A stretch of DNA of 64,000 bases from Sthenelais limicola (lineage: Eukaryota > Annelida > Polychaeta > Phyllodocida > Sigalionidae): NCBI GenBank assembly GCA_942159475.1, contig OW804097.1, forward strand, positions 57,928,986-57,992,985. The letters are read 5' to 3'. Below, piece by piece: positions 57,213-64,000 of this stretch (the first letter of the stretch is position 1; each line of letters opens with the position of its first letter). Both the position numbers and the translations under genes were made by a program. The notes below the pieces were generated by a model. It searched no databases and was not told the DNA's origin. It was given only the letters and a program-made list of their open reading frames with translations.

Positions 57213-57448
57213 TGGGTCAGATCATCAGAAAATATCAAATCTACACTCTACATATTTATTAAATCCTACGGAATTAGGCTGACGAATGGCAAATACTTTA
57301 CATATATCTGAGCATAATTATATTGGTATTGTGTTGATTCAGACAAGTTGTTCGGTTATGTTGAACTGTATTTTGAACCTCATTTTTGTCTTAAATTCAG
57401 GTTATTTGAGGGGTGGTGAAATACAATTATTGTACTTTTTCTGACGAC
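57213..57448 (-). mobile_element. MITE family C copy with both ends
   Basis: The left end ATCATCAGAAAATATC and the right end, reversed, GTCGTCAGAAAAAGTACAAT are inverted. The interior ATTTTGAACCTCATTTTTGT is shared with the 43860 and 60243 copies. Confidence 0.65.
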
Positions 57449-59539
57449 CATGCAGTTCTTACAGAATATACAAGAATATTCCAACTTTGATCTGATCATA
57501 CAATCTTTGACAAGCAAATATTTATCCTTATTATTGAGGGACGAATCGTTTACCAAGCAGCCTTCACCCCCCCCCCCCTCCGATTTATTCCCAGCCATGA
57601 TGAGTAATACGTTATAAGACAAGCCCACCACCTCACCCGCCCCTACCCACCTCACCCGCCCCAACCAGCACGGGAGGTAACTAATTTACCACTTCCACCA
57701 GGAACCTGTGTGCGCATCGCATCCAAGCTAATGACTTCCGGAGCAAATTGCTCCTCATTTATGCCGCCATATCTAGCTGCACGCTCTCTGGCGGTAATCT
57801 GCGGAACTAGCAAAAGGCGGGGTTGTTTTACGACATTGTTCCCATGGGGAGCTTGCCCCCCGCATACCTATAAGGTCTGGATTACATGGAGTGATCAAAC
57901 TCTAGCAGTATCCACCAGGAGGCAGCAAAAATCAATAGACCATTAGCTTTTCCAAATTCACGCAACACACCTCCTTAACTCTGTAATAAGGCAGCCAAGA
58001 TTTGATCGCCGAACAGAATGAGAATTCGATGAGTTTTCAAATGAATGCAATTTGGTTGTGGCGAGTCAGTTTGAAGATGGGTTAGAAAGTTGTAGGTGTT
58101 GCGATGGTGCTGGGTGATTTGTAATCTGGGAGGGGAATTGACTGTGCTCAGACCACACGGAGGGGTGCCACCATTATAGAGGGTGGTGCTATTGGTTGAT
58201 ATATCAACTAATAATGTTGGTATGTTGGTGATGAATGTGATAACCAGGAACATGGATATGGTGGGCCCTGGCATTTGTTGCACAAATTGAAGCTATGCAG
58301 TCTTTCATTTATGTCTCTCTTTATATGAGTCAACTCTGGCAAGACTGAGAGGTCTTCTGTTTATAAGGCTGTATGCATATGTATGAATTTCTATGCAATG
58401 AGTATTTATTGTGTTATAAAATTTGGTTTTAGTTGGGAAACATTTTAATTCAAATGAATATTACATCTGTGAACTGTATTTTCTTTAACTGTAACTTCAC
58501 CAAGAACTTTTTCATTGCAGCCCATCCGGTTTTCACCTTATGGCTGATGATAAACCAATGGTGCCGGATTAGAGAACCGTATCTGCCGCAAGGACGAAAA
58601 CCTTGGTGTAGCCCTAGCATAAGGCCCATTTACATTTGATAGAAAATGTAATGTTCCATTTAATGGTATGGTTTTTATTATGTATTTCTATAATCATAGT
58701 ACCAGAATCACGGGTGGATTACTGATCGTGGGGATTTGTTTACATGCTCCGCGGAGAGCCAAAGCTCCGCGAAGCATATGAACAGAGCTTTTTTTAGACA
58801 ACGACATTTTTATAGGACACGTCCTATATGAATATTTTTATACCACCCCACTTATAGCACCTCTCATATAGCATGCGCATATAATAAAAAGGTATATAAT
58901 ATGTATATTCTTATTTCATGCACATTTATCGATATGAATTTCAGTTACTACTATATACAATATAGTTAAGCAACACTTGATATAACCATCTTAAATGTGT
59001 TGATAAAGGCGTAAAGCAACCAATCTCGCTCACTCACTCATTTTACAAGTACTTAAGCTACACATTCCAACATCCATAACTATAGTTGTAGTTAACGTAT
59101 GCATTAAATATGGGGATGTGGGGTGGCTCAGTGGTCTAAGGCGTGCTGGGTCGGCTCAGTGGCAATTTAAAAAAAGTCTTCTTTTTTTGTATTAGGAACT
59201 CTCTGGAACATCCATTTCCGACAATAGATATCTGTATTTTATATATCTTATAAATCTGTAAAATAATGTTATAAATTAATCTTTTCATTCTCTTGGTGAA
59301 GAATGAACATCACAATATAATGAATTTTTGTTCAAAGCTATTTTTATATCCAACGCATTAAGTTGGATTCTACCCTTAGGTCAATTGATTACTTGTCATC
59401 ATATGTTAGCTCTCACCACTCTGGTGGTCATATCAAATCAAGGCAACTCATACCAAGAACGGCACCCTCAGTCCCTGGGCGATCCTCTACACATTAGCTC
59501 ACTGTGGGGCCTGCCTCAAGTCGCTCCATGAATTTCAAG
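57449..59539. other. Intergenic, with a hairpin and a tRNA-like fragment
   Basis: ATGCTCCGCGGAG pairs with CTCCGCGAAGCAT (12 of 13) at 58744-58777. GGTGGCTCAGTGGTCTAAGG at 59120-59139 resembles the D-arm and box A of a tRNA or SINE head, but no box B follows. No gene recognised. Confidence 0.4.
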
Positions 59540-59880
59540 CTCGAGCCACTGTATTTTGAAGGGCTTTTGTATTGTCTCTACCTTGAATTGAGCCTTACTT
59601 CAGCTTGTACCAAATTTCAAGACAGTGTATTTAATGTCCTTGCGTTTCTAAGGTCATCCTATGCAGTGTATTCAGCTAGTTTACTAGTACTTGTCGTCCC
59701 AGAAGTATTGTTTTTTCTCAAACAAAAAAAAATAAACAAAATGTTGAAATACTTATTAGATTTCCTAAAATGAAAGTAAACTACATCGAAGTCAACTTAA
59801 TCTAATCTATTCAAATATGAGTGTACCTTAAAATCCATTTTTTTTACTTCTGGCTCATTTTTCTCTGACACATAAATATA
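59540..59880 (+). mobile_element. MITE family A relic
   Basis: CCAAATTTCAAGACAGTGTA and CTCATTTTTCTCTGACACAT match the interior and right terminus of family A. The left terminus is missing. Confidence 0.5.
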
Positions 59881-60242
59881 TGTAAACTTTTCGTAAGATT
59901 CATGACCATTTTACAAGTTTACAAAATGGAATTTCAGTAAAGATTGTCCATCACCTCCATTGCAGGCCATTTCGGTAGCATTTACGACCACAGAGAACAA
60001 ATGAAATAAAAACCACAATTTAAAAGCAAGTTTTCAATCCCTATTCACGTCTGCTGGTATGCTCCGGGGACGCAGTGGATCTGCCGCGATAAATTGGAAC
60101 ATATGAAGGACCGTGCTGGGCGGAAAAGGACAAATTTGTATTTACAAGTTGCTGACGTGTGGCGCTCTCTGATAAGTGGCTTGCAAGATGGCAGATTGCT
60201 GCTACCATTATGCAACAGGCCCCTCGTTACTACTACCAAAGT

Positions 60243-60460
60243 TTGGGTGAGATCGTCAGAAAATGTACAATCGGCAGCACTACACATTTAATAAATTCAG
60301 CTAAATTAGGCTGAAAGTTGTGAGAACTAGGTATATCCGAGTATATTTGGTTTAAGAAACATGTTGGGTTATGTGGAACTGTATTTTGAACTTCATTTCT
60401 GTCTTGAATTAGGGTTATTGGAGAGCATTGGTAAAGGCGAATTGTACGTTTTCCAAAGAC
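60243..60460 (-). mobile_element. MITE family C copy with both ends
   Basis: The left end GTCAGAAAATGTACAATCGG and the right end, reversed, GTCTTTGGAAAACGTACAAT are inverted. 218 bp. Confidence 0.65.
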
Positions 60461-60513
60461 TTGACCCATTTGCAGCCTCGGGATCTGACTGAGAAAGCAA
60501 GAATGAAGTTAAA

Positions 60514-60789
60514 TCAAAGCTGCACTCTCAGTTAAAATTGTTCAAAATACCTTTCTAATTTTGGTTCTTTTCCAACCCTTCTAAAAGTGATATTTGACCA
60601 ACATTTTGAGGTATTTCATCCGGTTATTCTTGCTACAGGGTTTCATATTTCAAAGATGAAAAATCATTTTCTGCGCGGCTTCACTTATCATTGCTCACCA
60701 GCGGCCACTTTCACTCGGATGATATAACTTCAAATTCACTCATAATATGAGTGAATTTGGTTTGTCGTAATAGCTGAGAAACCAGCTTC
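60514..60789 (+). mobile_element. MITE family B copy
   Basis: AAAGCTGCACTCTCAGTTAA at the left and TAGCTGAGAAACCAGCTT at the right are inverted family ends. The flanking TTAA is no longer intact. Confidence 0.6.
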
Positions 60790-62094
60790 AGCAATGTAAG
60801 AAGACTGAATCATTTTGTGTATACGGATTCTTTATTCAATTTGATTAAGGGACTACCAATGAAAACCGGTTCTCCCAATCAAAGAACTCAGAGGTATATT
60901 TTCACTTTGTTGCATGAATATTCATTACTTAACATTTTAAAAAGGGACATTGATATTCGGGCCGGAGTAACTGGAAGCATTGCAACCAAGAATGTGTAGG
61001 CCTACATAAAAGGATGGCGATATGCGTCACTACATCAAAAGAAGATTTAAATCAAAAGAACACAATAAGCACTCCTCCTCACCCAAAAGAAACCACCAGT
61101 TTCCGCTGGTTACAGTTTCGGTTCCGTTTTCCGTCACACCACCCGATCCTTCCACGAGATAATTATTTGAAAGCGATCCTTATCGTCGATGCCATCCTTC
61201 TCCTCCTAGCGTCACAAGACAGAACTTGAAAGCTCTCGATCGTTGTTCTCGTGGTTCCCATTTTTACATTCTACGGTATTTTTTAAAAAAAAAATTCGTG
61301 AATGTTAGTGATTTGGGTACCATTCTGTCAATCATCCTGAGTAGCAAGTTCATGTGATACATTTTGAGGTGTTGGTTGAGGATTGGTGTGAGGAGTGTGG
61401 ACACTTATCTGGGAGGATATCTGGATGCCCATCTCTGTGTGATGTAATTCACGCCAACACTACTAACTTTGCACTTATGCAAGGACTGCTTGATTGACAA
61501 CCTTCTACCATCTCTGCAGTAAATCCCTGAAGGCCAGTGTGACATCCTATTGGTTGACATTTGTTGTATTCTATTGGCTATCTTGGTTTGATTGACAAGT
61601 TGCTACTTAAGGCCACTGTATAGGTTTTGAGAGGAACCCATTTAGAGAGGACCACCCATGACTGAATCTGAGTGATCTACACCTACTACACCCTTTGGGA
61701 TTTCTGGGTTTCAAGTCTTGGAGACAGACAAGCTCGGAATTGCAAAGACTAAAAGACAATATGTTGTTTGATGTCTTATGTCTAATTCCCTTGCATTGTA
61801 CTTTCATGTTTATCCAACTGCCTTTGTAAACAGGGAGCGTGCAACTTTCCTAGTTGTTAATAAACTGAACTTTACTTCCACTCCTGTGTTCTTCTAATAC
61901 AGACATTCGAGGCATTTCAGATTACAGTACGTCTGATATTCATAATCTAGCCATTGCGCACAAATAGTTGACCGTAGAATTTGTTTCCTTTGGAAACGCA
62001 CAATATATACATTAACTTAAACTGATTATAAAGTTAAACAGAAAAATAGTTCATTAAATGATTGATTAACTTAATAAACTTATAACTTGTTGGA
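60790..62094. other. Intergenic stretch with no gene recognised
   Basis: No repeat or coding similarity was noticed, apart from short chance ORFs. Confidence 0.35.
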
Positions 62095-62390
62095 ACTCTT
62101 AGTGCTGCTAGTAGCATGAATACATGTGCCAAGACTTTTGAAGATACTTTTAGTTATATCGAATATACCTGAGGTTATCCTAATGAATATATTTAATTAC
62201 TTTATTATAGTGATTGGCCATCAATCAATACATAAATGCCAACTAGTTTATCATACACATAAACATCGAAATACTTAATAGATGTCCTAATGTTTACCAT
62301 CATTGGAAACAGCTTGATCTTTTTAAATATGATTATATCTCAATAACTATTATTGCGACTTGTGATTTTTCTGTGACACATAACAAATGT
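62095..62390 (+). mobile_element. MITE family A relic
   Basis: TGCGACTTGTGATTTTTCTG then TGACACATAAC is the right terminus. The interior TTTACCATCATTGGAA matches other copies. Confidence 0.5.
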
Positions 62391-62444
62391 GAGATTCAAA
62401 AGGGTTTAACATTCATAGACAAACACATTGTTTTAATCAGCTGC

Positions 62445-62779
62445 ATTCCAAATATGTGCTGATATATATAATTTTGCAGCTAAATTTGTTATCTTAGAAT
62501 TGTCTAAATGTGTTAAGCTGACGATTGTACATTTTCTGACGGCCACTTACTTCCCTAGCTTTACCTCTTCCTCTTCTTTATATAGATGAGGGATGAACAA
62601 TTCTTTGGATACAGAAATCCGAAATGCAAAATGTGGACTTTTATGTAACTGGGACTTATATCCTCCAACAAATCCGGCTGAATGACTTTTCGATTGGAAA
62701 GAAAGGTAACAAAAAGAAGAAAATCCTTAATTACACCAAAACCTACCAAATTTAATGTTATCTGAGAGTGCAGATTTAA
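62445..62779 (-). mobile_element. Abutting family C and family B relics
   Basis: 62445-62545 ends ATTGTACATTTTCTGACGGC, a family C terminus. 62560-62779 ends with TCTGAGAGTGCAGATTTAA, a reversed family B terminus, and TTAA at 62776-62779. Confidence 0.5.
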
Positions 62780-63062
62780 CCACTTTAATGTTACGATACC
62801 AAGGGTTTAGTAGAAGTCTCGAGGCACTCACTCTGACTCTTGAGTAGAAATGATAAAAATCTAAGCCAACAGGATGCTCAATGTAAAACCAAGGTCACTG
62901 GCAAATGTTTGATATACTTTTTGCTCTTCGCGGTTGGGACAGAAGGACGTTTTTCCCTTTGTTACACCACTTCCTTAGGGACCCCGCATCCCTGTTTTTT
63001 AACAACCTTCTGTGACTCAATCAGTGCTATGGCTTAGAGACCAGCCCCCGCGATTATGGGTC
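62780..63062. other. Intergenic stretch with no gene recognised
   Basis: Nothing supported. Confidence 0.35.
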
Positions 63063-63527
63063 AATAGGGGATTTGCATGTATGCCATCGTGAATCTTTAT
63101 TCGCAGGGCATTATGGGTTGTGTTATGATCAAATAAAACAAGATTTCATCTTTCCCATCATGCATTTGGGTTTATATTATTTCCACAAGCTTTCCACATG
63201 ACATTGGTGAAAAGACCCTTACGTTATAAAAAAATGTTGTTTGAATGCTATGAATCCTACAAAATCCTGTATTTAGGGTATATTGGCATAACCGGGATAA
63301 AAGGGTTAATATCTAAAATTGCTCAGTAGTTGGTAATGGTCACCCCCCTGATTTGTGATTACCTACCCCTAGGCTACATGAAACAGTGAAGAAAAAACTT
63401 TATCCGACAAGTCCACGTTCAACCCTCTGGCTCCCTCTGCTGATTATTTGTATGTCATATTGGAACTGAATCCATCTCAACATGCACTCTAATAGACATG
63501 TGCAGTGGTACATGCAAATCCCCTATT
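63063..63527. mobile_element. MITE family F copy
   Basis: The left end AATAGGGGATTTGCATGTA and the right end, reversed, AATAGGGGATTTGCATGTAC are perfect inverted repeats of about 19 bp. 465 bp, non-coding. The interior includes ACATGACATTGGTGAAAAGA, which also occurs near 55790. Confidence 0.65.
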
Positions 63528-63540
63528 CGTTCCCTATTTT

Positions 63541-63738
63541 TCAAAAGATGTACAATCCATCTTTATCAATCTTCTCAAATAACCCAAATTAACACAAAAA
63601 TGAGATTTAAAAAGCAATTCAACATATATAACCGAATAGATTTTTAATCAATGCAATACTAAATATGATCAGATATTTTTGCCCTAATTTAACATAACTT
63701 GATGATGTAGAGCAGCCAGTCATACATTTTCTGAAGTT
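63541..63738 (+). mobile_element. MITE family C copy
   Basis: CAAAAGATGTACAATCCATC at the left and ATACATTTTCTGAAG at the right. It directly abuts family F. Confidence 0.6.
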
Positions 63739-64000
63739 TTTATATTAGGAAAACCTGTAGTCTATACATAGATTTCACTGACGTCACGGCCCTCGTTAGA
63801 TGCCTATGTATGCTGCGATACTTGAAAATACCGTTTTCTGGCTGTTTTAACCTTTACCAGTTTTAATCTGCCTCAACAATACCTTCATGATAGGTTAGAT
63901 AATCTGCCTTTGGTGTAGTATTACCCAAGTATCCACTCTTGTGAGGTTTATCAACTTTGTTTTGATAACCGTGCCGTAGACGGCAAGGGTAGCGCTGACC

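Overview
This window reads as intron-rich, gene-poor genomic DNA from a marine invertebrate animal. It is AT-rich and densely packed with short inverted-repeat transposons, APE-type LINEs and tyrosine-recombinase retrotransposons. I think a lophotrochozoan such as a mollusc is most likely, but nothing in the sequence proves the phylum. I find no convincing host protein-coding exon and no functional RNA gene. All recognisable long coding sequence belongs to retrotransposons.

Layout. 0.9-6.7 kb: LINE-1n (minus strand), with an intact endonuclease/reverse transcriptase ORF2 and an ORF1 broken once by a frameshift. 11.8-16.8 kb: LINE-2n (minus strand), 5'-truncated, with a poly-A tail and a frameshifted ORF2. 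17-28 kb: MITEs, low-complexity tracts, a repeat present in two copies (one interrupted by a 1.4 kb CACTA-like insertion), and a cluster of transcription-factor-like motifs near 24.1-24.5 kb. 28.76-33.42 kb: an apparently complete Ngaro-type tyrosine-recombinase retrotransposon (minus strand) with identical split direct repeats. 34.4-42.8 kb: a nest in which a DIRS-like element has its recombinase gene split by LINE-3n (plus strand) and cut again by LINE-4n (plus strand, 5'-truncated). 43-64 kb: almost only MITE families and their relics.

The most notable observation is that all three LINE copies that retain ORF1 carry a NADAR (YbiA-like) domain in it. It lies after a coiled coil and an RRM-like/CTD-like nucleic-acid-binding region. 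NADAR proteins are known to remove ADP-ribose from guanine in nucleic acids, so these LINEs appear to carry a nucleic-acid de-ADP-ribosylase as part of their RNA-binding protein. The three copies differ strongly in sequence, so the fusion looks old and maintained rather than a chance capture.

Second, in the Ngaro element the gag and pol frames are one reading frame interrupted by a single UGA. A 9-10 bp hairpin starts 8-9 nt downstream, the geometry expected of a stop-codon readthrough signal. The remaining interest lies in insertion chronology: paralogous empty sites, a split gene and nested MITEs show the order of events directly.
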